From Morella rubra (lineage: Eukaryota > Streptophyta > Magnoliopsida > Fagales > Myricaceae), in the NCBI GenBank assembly GCA_003952965.2, contig CM025853.1:14690467-14754466 (forward strand): a stretch of 64,000 nt of DNA. The letters run 5' to 3'. Below, in pieces: positions 11,499 through 25,103 of the stretch. The notes beneath the pieces are model-generated. The model was given only the letters and a program-made list of their open reading frames with translations, did no database searches and was not told the origin of the DNA. Position 1 is the stretch's first letter. Each line of letters begins with the position of its first letter. Position numbers and translations under genes: made by a program.

Positions 11499-14400
11499 AT
11501 GTTCCCGCGGTTCTTGATTGTGTTTGTTCTTGGGTTTGGAGTTGGGGCGCTCACGATTGTGGGCGCGGGAGCAGTGGGACTTTATCTCATCATAAACCGC
11601 TTGAATCAGAAGACCAAACAGAACGAAGCCCGGATAGCAGCACAATCAAAAGAATCTTTAGGGGAACTTGACCCCTACGAATCCCTCGAGTTCGCTCAGA
11701 ACAAGCAGGTGCATTTTCATTTATAATGGTCGATGTATGAATTTGTGTCGCATGACACTGTCATTTTTTTTTGTATTGTATTTTGTCAGTTTCTTTGTTG
11801 GATAAGATTGTGAGAAAGAGTCGGGCTTCTATCTTTTCTTTTTCTATGTTATGCTTGGCTGCCAAGAAAAGAACATACATGGAAAAAGAAAAAGGAATGA
11901 AGAAGCCCTTTAATTTAACTTCACTTTGCGAACCATACCTTAGAGATGTTTTTAATCATTAAACGAAAGAAAGGGTAAGGTTGCTTGTTTTAAGAGAAGG
12001 CCGAAATTTTTTGTATCTTTGGGACATTTGATGCTATTTCCACGCATATATTTCAATCTTTGATACTTATATGTGATGATGGCATTCATGTACTAGTATA
12101 AATCCCTTAGGTTCATACCATTATACTATTGGGCACTATGGGTTATCATGCATTTATGAGAACCATTTCTTTTGCGAGTGCAATCATATGTCAAGACTCT
12201 TTATCCTCTGCTATATTTTTTTTGGCTGTTTTCCGGATTGGATTTGTATCAGGGGGCAGTATGGTTTTTAGATTCAGAAAAGATCCCGAGAAATTCACCC
12301 GACAAAGGAACAAAGGAGCAAAAGAGAAAGAAGGATGTCTTAGAGGTTTCCCCTATTAAGAAGCATGCAAGAATTAAGAACAAAAAGCTTATTCTAACTG
12401 AACCGGATGGTTCCCACACAGCTATCGAGCTTAAGGGCTGCATAGTTGAAGCTGTTTCAGCAACAAACTTGTCTTCAAGAAAATGGTAATGTGGTATTTG
12501 CCAGATCTCCTCTGGTGGGTGTTGTTAATAGTTTTGGGTGTAGTACCTCTTGACTGTTGTCTCGTTTTGACGGTAAATGCTTCTCTAATTCTCATTACTT
12601 GTTTGTGGGTTTGGATCATTTGGTGCTAACAAGTAGAATATTGGTCTAACTTCTTTTTGCCCCTGCGATTCTTCTTAATTTTCATGTATGTGTTTTTTGA
12701 TTTGTGCTGGAGAACAGATTCTAAAGTTAGCATAATTCGTCCTTCTCCTTAATAAGCCCCACTTACCACTTCTTATTTCCATGTCAGTTAGAAGCTCCTT
12801 CCTTCTTGATTGTTCTGAAATGACAACTGAAGGCAGTTGCCTTGTCCCACTATCATCCTCAACACAGTTTCAACAACTGTTTGTTGGACTGTTTGCTTAG
12901 GAGTATAGTATAACAGGCCCCCTTTTTTTGAGCCTCTAAAGTCTAGAGTTTTCCAACATATTATTGGATCATTACTCGCATTACTCGGTTTTACCTCTTC
13001 TGTTGAAGCAATATCATTTACTAGGCCACAGTAATGTGTAAACTTCTTTTTCCTAGGTGTTACCCCACAATTTGTCTAGGAATAGCATCCAGCATCTAGT
13101 GGTTCTCATTTTAAATGTGGAGGTTTTTCTTCATTCCAAAAGAGGATCCATTGGCATAGAGATACAGTTTGATGAACAGCTGAACCAAAATACTAAGTCC
13201 AATGATATATATAACAAGGTCAATAGGATCCTTCAAATTTTTTTGGACAAAAATTACAGTTTGCTCCCCCAAACTGCAACCCAATTATCAATGTGCCTTC
13301 TGAACTACCCCCCCTGGGCCTTTGATATATTGCACCCAGAAAACACAAATATGTTTCAATGTCTATCTTCTTTTAAGATCTGATCTCATAATCAACGAAT
13401 AATAGGCAAGGTTGTACCATTGTAATGCCTAGATCTTTCTAAGTAATACATTTATAACCTACTAGTAGTTAGAGATTGCAATGTGTCAAGGTTAGTAACT
13501 AAGGATGCGCGTTACAAAGTGGGTGAACCTTTGGATGTCAAGTTTGATTTTCCCCTTTGTTTGGGTTTTTGAAGTATTTTAAGTGGTTTTTAACTTGGAA
13601 GTCTCTGTGATGTATATCCTTTGACGATCATTGCTTGAATATGTTAACTTGTTCTTCCCATTCTTGTTGTTTGCAGCAGTTTGTGCTGATAAGAAAATTT
13701 ATCTCAAGTCAGGAATACAAAATCGAAACTGTCTCATAGGGATCATTCCTGTCTTTTCTCTGTATTTCAGGAATCAGCTCTTTTATATCAAGTTTGAGAT
13801 CGTATCTTAGGAACCATTGAAACTTTTCTGGTTATCGTCTGTAATAAAGGATTACCTCAGGACTTCAAATGGTTTTCAAACTTGCTCCCATTCTAAAGTT
13901 TGATTCTTCAAATGTTGAGTTAATGTTTGTCAGAAGGTCTTATTAGAAGGCTCACTGTGCTTGCTTTTGGATATATAATGTGCCAACATCTATGAGACAA
14001 GGAAGATGGTTGCTTTGCGTCCTGCTGCTCTACATTTCTATGAGTTTTCATGGATGTTGACATTTTTGAGAGGATGTGTCCCTTATACGGAAAAATCATG
14101 ACATGTCATTGAACTTAATATGTTCATTGCAAGCTCAAAAAGCTGCATCAGTATAAATTTTCCTAAATCTTGTTTATGATTTAGAAAACTATATACTTCA
14201 TTCTCATTCATTTTCTCATGGGTATAATAGGGCCAAAAGGTTTCCCCTAAAATTGGATTGCAAGACCTCAGCAATTCCCAACGGAAATAAAACATTTTAC
14301 ATTTATCTCGAGACTTCTTGGGAGAAGGAGTCCTGGTGTAAAGCCCTCCGTCTAGCTTCATGCATTGCGAAGGATAGAGGTGACTGGTTTGCCAAGCTGC

Positions 14401-17400
14401 ACAAAGAGTTCCACAGTTACCTGAAAACCTTAAATACAGGATATCCTTCATTTATGAAACCCTCAATAGGGTTTTGTGCTGAGCCAGCAGATCGGACAAG
14501 GCCCGATGGGACTTCCTCAAGGGTTCGCCAATTTTTGAAGAAATTTGCAAAGAAGACTTCTAGGGTTGGTTTAGAAAATAAGTCAAGTGGGTCTTCATTG
14601 TCAGGCCGTGCAGAGAGAAAGACAAATGACAACATGTGTCCACCCCAAGAGACTGTATCAGCCAGTGGATTGGTGAAGAGATCTAAGAGTGAAGAAAATA
14701 TGGTTCAACAATCAGCATTTGTATTTCCTCATTCTGGAAGCCAAACTAATAGCTCTATGATAGATGATGCAGATTCTGATGATAAGTGGGGTAATGATGA
14801 GGGTGCACTCTGTTTAAACTTGTTAATCGCACGGCTCTTTTTTGATCTGAAAAGCAATAAAGAGATCAAAAGATCAATGCAATCACGGGTTCAGGTTTAT
14901 TCCATTCCTTACTGTATAAGATTTCATGTCAGTTTTTTATGGGCGTAAGCCACCACAGATGCTGTTTTGGGGGAATTTAGACATGGTGTTGTTTCATTCC
15001 ACTTCTTACCATCAATCTTAGAGCACATGCAAATTAGTTCTCTAGGAAGATTCTTTTTACCAATGTATTAACACGATTGACGTTTTTGGCACCAGGAAAA
15101 AGAAATTTACAAAGATGTGGGGCTTTTTTGAAACTTTTGTATAGATGAGTTTTCGTTGTAATTTTGGATTTTAAACTGCGATTAATTTCATGAACCTTGG
15201 TCTCTGAGGTGGATTTAACTAGAATCACTGGATTAAGCCACAGCAGTGCCTTCCGAGTTTGGCTGTGTGATCAATGGGGAAAAAGCTTTGGCTAGGAAGT
15301 TGATGAAAAAAAATAATGTTTGTGTAAATAGCTAAATTTGTTTCCAATTTAGGAGTATACTTTTCAAGAAAATGGAAATGGCGCATTTTATTCATGTGTT
15401 TGTTTTGGTTTCCTTCTTTGTGGTGTAATAGAGAACAACAAACTTCCATCTTGAGAAGAACCCAGTTAATGTGTGAACTTTCATCAGATCTCCTCTGATC
15501 CTTAATACTCCCACCGTTTCACATGCCATGTGTAGAGAGATGCTTCCACTGTGTGTATGAGGTCGTTTTGACGGTATTAATGCTTCTCTAATGATCTTGA
15601 ACTATTCCGTGGGCTTGTGGATTTTATCACATTTGAAACGCATAACAAGATACTTGAATGTTCGTGTAATCTAGATGCCTTGCAGCAAAGGCGATTCTTG
15701 TCTTAATTTTCATGTATCTAGGTTTTTATGATCTTCTGTCTGAGGATTTGCATTCTATCTAAGATTAGCTATCTTATTCTGTTTCCAAGATTTTGGAAAT
15801 TAATAAGCCCCACTATACCACTTGCTTATATATCCATGTATGCAGTTCAGAAGCTCCTTAGCCTTCTTGATTAGTTCTGAAATGACAACTGAAGGCAGTT
15901 GCCTTGTCCCACTATCATCCTCAACACAGTTTCAACAACTGTTTGTTGGACTGTTTGCTTAGGAGTATAGTATAACAGGCCCCCTTTTTTTGAGCCTCTA
16001 AAGTCTAGAGTTTTCCAACATATTATTGGATCATTACTCGCATTACTCGGTTTTACCTCTTCTGTTGAAGCAATATCATTTACTAGGCCACAGTAATGTG
16101 TAAACTTCTTTTTCCTAGGTGTTACCCCACAATTTGTCTAGGAATAGCATCCAGCATCTAGTGGTTCTCATTTTAAATGTGGAGGTTTTTCTTCATTCCA
16201 AAAGAGGATCCATTGGCATAGAGATACAGTTTGATGAACAGCTGAACCAAAATACTAAGTCCAATGATATATATAACAAGGTCAATAGGATCCTTCAAAT
16301 TTTTTTGGACAAAAATTACAGTTTGCTCCCCCAAACTGCAACCCAATTATCAATGTGCCTTCTGAACTACCCCCCCTGGGCCTTTGATATATTGCACCCA
16401 GAAAACACAAATATGTTTCAATGTCTATCTTCTTTTAAGATCTGATCTCATAATCAACGAATAATAGGCAAGGTTGTACCATTGTAATGCCTAGATCTTT
16501 CTAAGTAATACATTTATAACCTACTAGTAGTTAGAGATTGCAATGTGTCAAGGTTAGTAACTAAGGATGCGCGTTACAAAGTGGGTGAACCTTTGGATGT
16601 CAAGTTTGATTTTCCCCTTTGTTTGGGTTTTTGAAGTATTTTAAGTGGTTTTTAACTTGGAAGTCTCTGTGATGTATATCCTTTGACGATCATTGCTTGA
16701 ATATGTTAACTTGTTCTTCCCATTCTTGTTGTTTGCAGCAGTTTGTGCTGATAAGAAAATTTATCTCAAGTCAGGAATACAAAATCGAAACTGTCTCATA
16801 GGGATCATTCCTGTCTTTTCTCTGTATTTCAGGAATCAGCTCTTTTATATCAAGTTTGAGATCGTATCTTAGGAACCATTGAAACTTTTCTGGTTATCGT
16901 CTGTAATAAAGGATTACCTCAGGACTTCAAATGGTTTTCAAACTTGCTCCCATTCTAAAGTTTGATTCTTCAAATGTTGAGTTAATGTTTGTCAGAAGGT
17001 CTTATTAGAAGGCTCACTGTGCTTGCTTTTGGATATATAATGTGCCAACATCTATGAGACAAGGAAGATGGTTGCTTTGCGTCCTGCTGCTCTACATTTC
17101 TATGAGTTTTCATGGATGTTGACATTTTTGAGAGGATGTGTCCCTTATACGGAAAAATCATGACATGTCATTGAACTTAATATGTTCATTGCAAGCTCAA
17201 AAAGCTGCATCAGTATAAATTTTCCTAAATCTTGTTTATGATTTAGAAAACTATATACTTCATTCTCATTCATTTTCTCATGGGTATAATAGGGCCAAAA
17301 GGTTTCCCCTAAAATTGGATTGCAAGACCTCAGCAATTCCCAACGGAAATAAAACATTTTACATTTATCTCGAGACTTCTTGGGAGAAGGAGTCCTGGTG

Positions 17401-20400
17401 TAAAGCCCTCCGTCTAGCTTCATGCATTGCGAAGGATAGAGGTGACTGGTTTGCCAAGCTGCACAAAGAGTTCCACAGTTACCTGAAAACCTTAAATACA
17501 GGATATCCTTCATTTATGAAACCCTCAATAGGGTTTTGTGCTGAGCCAGCAGATCGGACAAGGCCCGATGGGACTTCCTCAAGGGTTCGCCAATTTTTGA
17601 AGAAATTTGCAAAGAAGACTTCTAGGGTTGGTTTAGAAAATAAGTCAAGTGGGTCTTCATTGTCAGGCCGTGCAGAGAGAAAGACAAATGACAACATGTG
17701 TCCACCCCAAGAGACTGTATCAGCCAGTGGATTGGTGAAGAGATCTAAGAGTGAAGAAAATATGGTTCAACAATCAGCATTTGTATTTCCTCATTCTGGA
17801 AGCCAAACTAATAGCTCTATGATAGATGATGCAGATTCTGATGATAAGTGGGGTAATGATGAGGGTGCACTCTGTTTAAACTTGTTAATCGCACGGCTCT
17901 TTTTTGATCTGAAAAGCAATAAAGAGATCAAAAGATCAATGCAATCACGGGTTCAGGTTTATTCCATTCCTTACTGTATAAGATTTCATGTCAGTTTTTT
18001 ATGGGCGTAAGCCACCACAGATGCTGTTTTGGGGGAATTTAGACATGGTGTTGTTTCATTCCACTTCTTACCATCAATCTTAGAGCACATGCAAATTAGT
18101 TCTCTAGGAAGATTCTTTTTACCAATGTATTAACACGATTGACGTTTTTGGCACCAGGAAAAAGAAATTTACAAAGATGTGGGGCTTTTTTGAAACTTTT
18201 GTATAGATGAGTTTTCGTTGTAATTTTGGATTTTAAACTGCGATTAATTTCATGAACCTTGGTCTCTGAGGTGGATTTAACTAGAATCACTGGATTAAGC
18301 CACAGCAGTGCCTTCCGAGTTTGGCTGTGTGATCAATGGGGAAAAAGCTTTGGCTAGGAAGTTGATGAAAAAAAATAATGTTTGTGTAAATAGCTAAATT
18401 TGTTTCCAATTTAGGAGTATACTTTTCAAGAAAATGGAAATGGCGCATTTTATTCATGTGTTTGTTTTGGTTTCCTTCTTTGTGGTGTAATAGAGAACCC
18501 TGTCCAGTACGAGAACTCCCAGTTACATCGGTGAACTCATCTGTACTGGCATTGATCCTGGGAATCTCCCACCACACATCCATGGTATGAGGATGCTTCC
18601 AATTGACATGAATGAGGTATGGGCATTAGAAGTTGATATTGAATATTCCGGTGGCGTGGTTTTATACATTGAAACAAGACTTGAAGTTCGTGAATTAGAT
18701 GCCCAGAAAGGCATAGTGGATTCAGATCTAGGATCAAGCTCTGTTGAGGATTTCCCATCTGATCTTCTTGAGGATTTTGAAGATTTTGGAAAGCAGTTGA
18801 ATCCTGCTGTAGATACAGTTGATGCACCACAGAGGAAGGAGGAAGGTGATCCTAACACTAATTGTTATTAGACTGTTTATACGTTTCTTTTTCCTTCTGG
18901 TGGGTGGGGTGTGGAACTGCAACAGGCATACTGCCTCAAGTTTGGAATTTATTAGCTGAAGGAATATAATTTGTACAAAACATTGTCTGTCTAGTACTTA
19001 TTTGCTTCATGAGTTCCACCTCTTAGGTAAAATAATCTCGAGAAAAAGAAGGGTATGTGATTATGTTTATGTGTATTTTCCCAAAAACTAAACAGCTTCC
19101 AGTCTATTAAGTCACATCTGTCCTGCCTTGTCCTGTGTTTGATATTTTTCCACTACACCTTAACAGCCTTCTAACAGGGAGATAAGTTTCAAGCTTATGC
19201 CAAACAAAGGTTTTGTGTTAGTGTTTATATCATATCGACTTCCACTTTCCAACAAAACAGAAAGAGATTATGCAGTTCTTAGCCTCGGTATTTGATGGTA
19301 AACTGGTTTGAAGTCTGTATGATAGATGATGCTAATAAGAATTTGATTTGCAGATGGGTTAAAAAGTAGCAAGACGTCCGTGTCAGGATCAGCTTATGGT
19401 TCCAGGTGGAAGTCTATTCTCAATTCCATTGCCAAACAGGTTTCGCAGGTTTATAGACATCTCTGTGCATTTGCATGTTTCCAGTCCTCCCACCGGCACC
19501 CTCTTTTCTGAACACCACCTTGCACATGGGCCCCATGTGCATGCAAACACTCAACAATCTTCTTTCATTTTTCTTTATCTAAGTGATTATTCTTCAATAA
19601 AGGTGCCACTCTCTTTGGTGATACGGATGACATCCCTAAGAGGAACATTGCGGTTACACATAAAGCCACCTCCTTCTGATCAGCTTTGGCTTGCTTTCAC
19701 ATCCATGCCTGATATTGATTTTAACCTGGAGTCTTCTATTGGGGAACACAAAATAAATAGCGGACATATTGCTTTGTTCCTGATCAGTCGGCTTAAGGTA
19801 TTGGAACTGTCTTTTGTGATGCAACGTCTTTTATTTTGTACATAGAAGTATATACATTCAATTGTAGAGGAGGGCATTACACATTTTCTTCTGTTGGTTG
19901 CACATGTTTCGTGATTCATGGAGGATATGCTGTTCTATTTGGGCATGTTTCTAATTTTATGTTCATCCTAATTGAATCATTCAAGTTTTGATGCTTTCTT
20001 TTGAGGAAAAGATGTAACACCCCCTTCCCAGATAGGGTTAGAAATGTCACCATAAGTATAAGCAAAATAAAATAATAGAATCTCAAATTCAGAAAATATT
20101 ACAAAATTTAAAACCTAAACAATCTCAAACTTTTTGGTAGTTTAAAAGAGCTTAGAAAATAGAAGTTAGGAGTTATATCAAATCCCAAAATGACACTTTA
20201 CTGGACCAATGCACTTATTCTAAGGTCCTCTAAGTTTATTCCATCATCTAATTTCCATGGCCTGTCGACTCATCTTCCTCCAAATCTGGACATTTAAAAC
20301 AAAAAACAAAAAAAATGAGTTGAATACTCAGTAAGCAAATACATCATACAGTAAATTAATTTGTAAAGCTATTTTAAGTTCAAACACTAGTTTAAAAACC

Positions 20401-23400
20401 TTGCACATGGATAATTAAAATTATTTTTCTTTCAATTTGTAAGTGGCCAACACACAATTATGCCTTGTCTGTGAGGGTTGGTGATCACAAGGATCACCAC
20501 TCCATTCTTGTGACCATACCAGTGGAGTCGTGTCTAAGATATGGACATTACTCGATAAATAGTGGTGCACTCAAGTAAGCCAATACCCACGGACCATACA
20601 AAATGGCTGCCTCTGCACTTTAGTAATGGTACCATCACACGATCTGTCATACGGTCAAAATATTTACATTCACACATTTATCATTTGCCTAACATTTTCA
20701 TAACTTGAGTATTACTATCTCATAGCATGCATGATAAAAATTTTGCTTTTGCAAATGATATAGAATTGTTTTGAGAAATCACATTGAGACTTTGAAAGAG
20801 AAACGCATGACCATATTTACTTACCTTGCTCCAATGCATTGCAAACTTGACCTAACAATTCCATAAAAGAACAATCAACTTTTCATTCAACCAATGATCT
20901 GATTTTCACCCTTTCGACTTCCCATACATGACTTTTCCGCCTAGGCTAGGTCTGATTTCTCCCCATTGATTTGATTGATACTAATGATCACTTGTTTGGT
21001 CATGAGTTTATGTGGTGTATGATTGCTTTCAATGAACATATGTTAGCTTAAATGCAAATTCACAGATCTGTTTGCGAAAAAAAAAAAAGATATTTGAGGC
21101 CTTAAACAAGTGTGTTTGTTTAATTCATAGATGCTAGAAAAGTTGTGACACATGTTATACCCTTTTAGGGCTTTTTGGATGCATGAATATAAGAAAACAC
21201 TTGTACAAAATTTCAGCAACAATAAATGCTAAAAATTAACATCTTTATATGCTAGCAATACCAATTATGCCAGCCATGCATATTGACTCTTCATGCAAAT
21301 CATATACAAAATCATATGTTTTAGGGTGTTTTTCACGATTTCCAGCAAATATTTATCTTTACTATCATGTATTTTGTGATTCAAAGCATGCTGAAATTTA
21401 CCCAATGCAATATCATTACATCTAAGTTATTATAATTAGTTGGTTAGAGGAGAAACCAACCTGACCTAGCGCTGGCAGCACCTATAGCAAGTCAAAGTCG
21501 TTTTATAACTTTGTAACTCACCTTCAATTTTGAAAGTTAAGGGAAGAGAGGACCTTACCAAGTTGGATTTTCAATATAACTTGAAGAGGAATACAATAAA
21601 GGTTGTCGGGTGAGTTATGGAGTGAAAAGTAAATAGTTTTTTTATCAAGGAATTTTCCTTTGCACTAGGTCTACATGGATATTAAAAATTATTAGAAAGA
21701 GGAATGTTCTTGGAAGCCATTGATGAAAACATTGTAGAGAATTGATTAGAACTTACCCCAATTTCCGAAAGAAAACCGAAAGTTGAAACCTTGATACGGT
21801 CTTCAAAGTCCAATGAGAAACTGATTAAATGGAGGAAAAGAGTTGATTTTGGGTCTCGAGTGGCCAGGGGTAGTGCTTGAGAGGTGGATGCTATCTCTCT
21901 TTCTTGAAACTCAAAGGAAAGTGTGGTTTGTAGAGAGAAGGTTAGAGGTTTCGAAATTCTCAAGGGTGGTAGCAAAAAGAGGCTTAAACTCATGCTACGG
22001 TTAGGTTTTTCTTGATTTTAATGGGCTGACTTGTTGTATTAAGGCTTGGGCCTTTTTATTTTAGGTTTTGAGGTCTTTAAAAGGTCTTACAAGCCTTTCA
22101 ATTAAAGCCATCAAGTAGGGTTACGAAAATTGAGAATTAGGGCTTATAGTAATTCAGGAAATGGTTTTAGTATTTTGAAAGAGTAAAAATACTCTATCGC
22201 CCTCTTTTAAATATGGAAATCTTAATTTCTTAAGTGAAGTCTAAGTCCTACTAGGTTTAGGCTTCTTTCCCTTAACTTTAAAACTCAAGAAAAACTCATT
22301 TAACACATAATTAAGCATTAAAAAGTAAGGATTACGAAAATTGCTAATTAACCAAAACAAATAATAGTAAAAGACTAAAATACCCCTGCAATTAGGGTTG
22401 GCTCTTCGAGACAAAAAGAACATATATGAATGGTGTTAATTCCCATGTTCCTTAGGGGTGTTACAAAAGTTTCCTTTAAATATTCTCTTTACTAATACCT
22501 TTTTTCTTTTTACTGATTATACTCTGGCATCTGGTTTCTTAAGGTGATACATATAGACTCAGATCCATAAACTCTTCTTACTTGTACAAATACAAATGCC
22601 CCACTAAATTCTAAAGCAGATAAGAATACGTTGAACCTAATTAGACTCACCTATCCATACGTATCTGTAATGATCTGCCAAATGGTCTTTTTGGTGCAGT
22701 GAGATTGTTTTGGTCGAGTATGGTATTGTTTCTCAGACAAAAAACCTGCACTTGAGGTCAGGTAGAATGAATGAATAATGGTAGGTTGCTTAATCTGAAG
22801 CTTGTTTCTCTCATGCAGGCAGCTATCCGAGAAACTCTGGTTCTTCCAAACTGTGAGAGTCTATCCATTCCCTGGATGATGGCAGAAAAGGATGATTGGA
22901 TGCCAAAGAAGGTTGCTCCATTCATATGGCTTCGCCAAGAAGCGATCAATGATCCAACAACTGAGCATGAAATAACCATGTCCCAACCTACTGAAGCAAA
23001 AACCAAGACACAGGCTGGTAGTGAAACCACCAGTTTTTTGGAAAGCAAGCATAAAAGCCCCAACAATGCCGAATCAATCTGTGAGGCGTCTGATGAATTA
23101 GAAACTTCAACTTCTGGTGATTTATCAGCAGATAGAAGCAGAAGTTTGCAAGAATTGCAAACCCCTTTGTTAGGGAATGATGAGCCACAAGAAACTTGCA
23201 ATCAGGTAGAGGAAGCATCAGACCGTAGATCTTCGTCTAGGTCTGTAATTTTATTTGAGAAACAGGACAGTACCATGGAGGAAGATGATTTGAAGCCGAA
23301 GAGAATGGGTAGAAGAGCAAGGATGCTTGATATAGGGAAGAAGATGAGTGAGAAACTTGAAGAAAAGAGGCGCCACATCGAAGAAAAAGGCCGCAACATT

Positions 23401-23424
23401 GTTGAGAAGATGCGAGGACCATGA
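11499..23424 (+). CDS. TEX2-like SMP-domain lipid-transfer protein (DUF2404 type)
   Basis: Exons 11499-11708, 12253-12485, 14231-14894 (identical alternative 17293-17956), 18494-18845, 19354-19448, 19603-19797 and 22819-23424 join in phase to 784 residues with one copy of exon 3. Residues about 4-33 form one hydrophobic membrane anchor. A PH-like region follows (about 71-205, with LETSWEKESWCKALRLA), then a Ser-rich linker, then an SMP domain (about 335-605) starting at GALCLNLLIARLFFDL and including PPSDQLWLAFTSMPDIDFNL. The C-terminal tail is charged (MGRRARMLDIGKKMSEKLEE). This is the order in plant relatives of animal TEX2. SMP proteins carry lipids between ER and partner membranes at contact sites, so that role is inferred from the family. 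The 3-kb duplication around exon 3 would break the frame if both copies were spliced. Intron 6 holds a solo-LTR-like insertion. Confidence 0.87.
12812..15436 (+). repeat. Copy A of a 2,625-bp direct duplication containing exon 3
   Basis: This block and 15874-18498 show no difference that I could see by eye, at a constant offset of 3,062. It includes intron 2 sequence, the whole of exon 3 (14231-14894) with its splice sites, and most of intron 3. The match ends three bases into exon 4 of the TEX2-like gene, at ...ATAGAGAAC. Confidence 0.93.
15437..15873. other. Anomalous junction between the two duplicate copies
   Basis: This 437-bp segment is neither a clean copy of intron 2 nor of exon 4. 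Its first part shares words with both the end of exon 2 (ACAAACTT, TTAATGTG, CAGATCTCCTCTG, as at 12467-12516) and exon 4 (GAACTCCCAGTT-like, GATGCTTCCA, as at 18505-18600). The rest follows 12517-12811 with many small insertions (CGTTTTGACGGTA, GCTTCTCTAAT, AATAAGCCCCACT). Such blending with indels suggests a poor consensus of misplaced long reads rather than ordinary divergence. Confidence 0.7.
15874..18498 (+). repeat. Copy B of the 2,625-bp direct duplication
   Basis: It contains a second exon 3 (17293-17956) with the same splice signals as copy A, and runs directly into intact exon 4 at 18494. This is the copy physically joined to the downstream gene. Copy A is joined to the upstream part. 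Confidence 0.93.
20013..22465. mobile_element. Solo-LTR-like insertion in intron 6 of the TEX2-like gene
   Basis: The block opens TGTAACACCCC and closes GGGGTGTTACA, the TG...CA ends typical of long-LTR plant retrotransposons (often Ty3/gypsy). Flanks read AAAGA on the left and AAAGT on the right, a four-of-five match to a 5-bp target duplication. The 2,453-bp interior lacks gag, pol, primer-binding site or polypurine tract, so a solo LTR left by recombination is the simplest call. A 103-codon minus-strand frame at 21682-21993 has no recognisable domain. Confidence 0.65.
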
Positions 23425-25103
23425 GACAGCAAGAATGAGTGGCTGTTCCGTGTAACATATGGGATCGGCTCCAAATACCATTGCCCAGTGGAGGAATGTG
23501 AGGCATTGGGTATTTGTTTCCTTGATGGTACATATAAGTTTCGAATTGATGGTAAATATAAGTTTCTAATAGCCCTTGAATATAGGAATCCATCTGTGGT
23601 TCTTGGCTGCAGGAGATTGCTGCAGATGTGTTCTGTTCATTCTGATCTGTCATGTTATAGGTTTAACCTGCTCAATAACCATGGGTATAGGAGAAAAAGA
23701 TCATGTTGGCTGTATTCGCTTGACTGTAAGAAATAAATAGTTGAGAACTTGGGGAAGAAATTGATCACCCTCTCATATTGTTTCTTAGGCATGCAATTCT
23801 TTTTTGTTCTCATTTTGATTCTCTTTTATGAACAATTGTGTAAAGCCGCCGTGCCAGCTGATGCCACACGGTGGATCTAGATGCTGTGTTGCGGAGCACC
23901 AGATCAAGCATGCCCACTCTTTCGGTTTTTTCTCCTGACCTTTGGGATGTTTGAGTCAAGATCTGTCACTTTTCCGATCCTCTCGTCCATTGTTAGCATC
24001 TTCAATTTATTACTGAAAAATAAATAGCCGAGCCTTTGCCACAATGGTCCATTCTGCATATAGAATGGGAATAGTACAATGCAAAGGCAAGTCCTCATCC
24101 CACAAGACACAGGGATACACAGTGAAGGGTATCCCACTCACTCATCCCAAATCACATATTTTAGCTCAAAGATTCAGATTTAGCAAAAGCCTTGATTTCA
24201 GAAATTGTCCAGCCCTTATTTCACCGTCAATCAATTCACTATAATTTACAACAGGAGCAAGCAATCCCAAAACAATTATTTTTACACATTAAAATTTCGG
24301 TCAACGGGGTGCCATGCAATCTCAATCAATCCCCGATTACCCCAGAAGTCCAACAGAATATTAAACTGACCATTGATTATCAAATTCAACCCAACTTTCT
24401 CGTTTAAAGCTTTAGATAATCTCGCAAACCCGAAATTACGACCATCCCTTCGCATTGAAATCAGCCAATAATCAACGTCAAAAGGACCGAAATTCAGTTA
24501 ATAAAAATCGAATCAACACGGCACAATAATTATGAAGCTTTTACGTTCAATTAATCCTCCGAGAAAACCGAAACTAAAGGGAATAAAGGGAATGCAGTTG
24601 ATAGAATTTCAATGGGTTTCTTCCATAGTGGCGGCTTGATTGTTTGTGTGGAACTACATAGCCGAGATGAGGAACAAACTGGAGTATTAAAAAGGGCAGA
24701 AAATTAAAGATGAAGTCTTAACATAAACTCTGAATGAGCAGCTCCAAGTCATCAGAAATTCCAACTCCTCATCAGGATAACCCTACTCACACTCCAACTC
24801 AGCTTATTACCCTTAGTATAGTTGTAACTGAAAGTTTACGCAGAAAATTATTTACTTGATCTTAATGAACAATCTTTGATCTTCTTTGTGATTGACTCTT
24901 CAATCTTCTTTAATCTTCAGGTCTTGTCGATCTCACACCTTTAGTCTTTTTGATTTAACAACTTAGCAACCTAAATATTCTGCCTCCTTTCTCTCCACAT
25001 CTCACAGCCATCACAAGGTTTTATTAAAGTCCTGATGCCCAACTGTATGACTACCTATCGTATAGTTAGCTTTTTAAATAAAACCTTAGTTGTGATATGA
25101 TGT
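23425..25103. other. 3' flank of the TEX2-like gene and spacer
   Basis: The first several hundred bases are the likely 3' UTR. Beyond that, short open frames have no conserved features, and no repeat boundary is clear until about 25100. Confidence 0.4.

Noticed and set aside
13057..13383. 108-codon plus-strand frame in intron 2 (copy at 16119-16445)
   Set aside because: No family resemblance; it lies wholly in intron and is doubled only because of the duplication.
14083..14451. 122-codon minus-strand frame (and its copy at 17145-17513)
   Set aside because: Antisense shadow of exon 3 and its upstream intron in the TEX2-like gene.
18523..18858. Antisense frames over exon 4
   Set aside because: Shadows of the real TEX2-like exon, which keeps the SMP motif on the plus strand.
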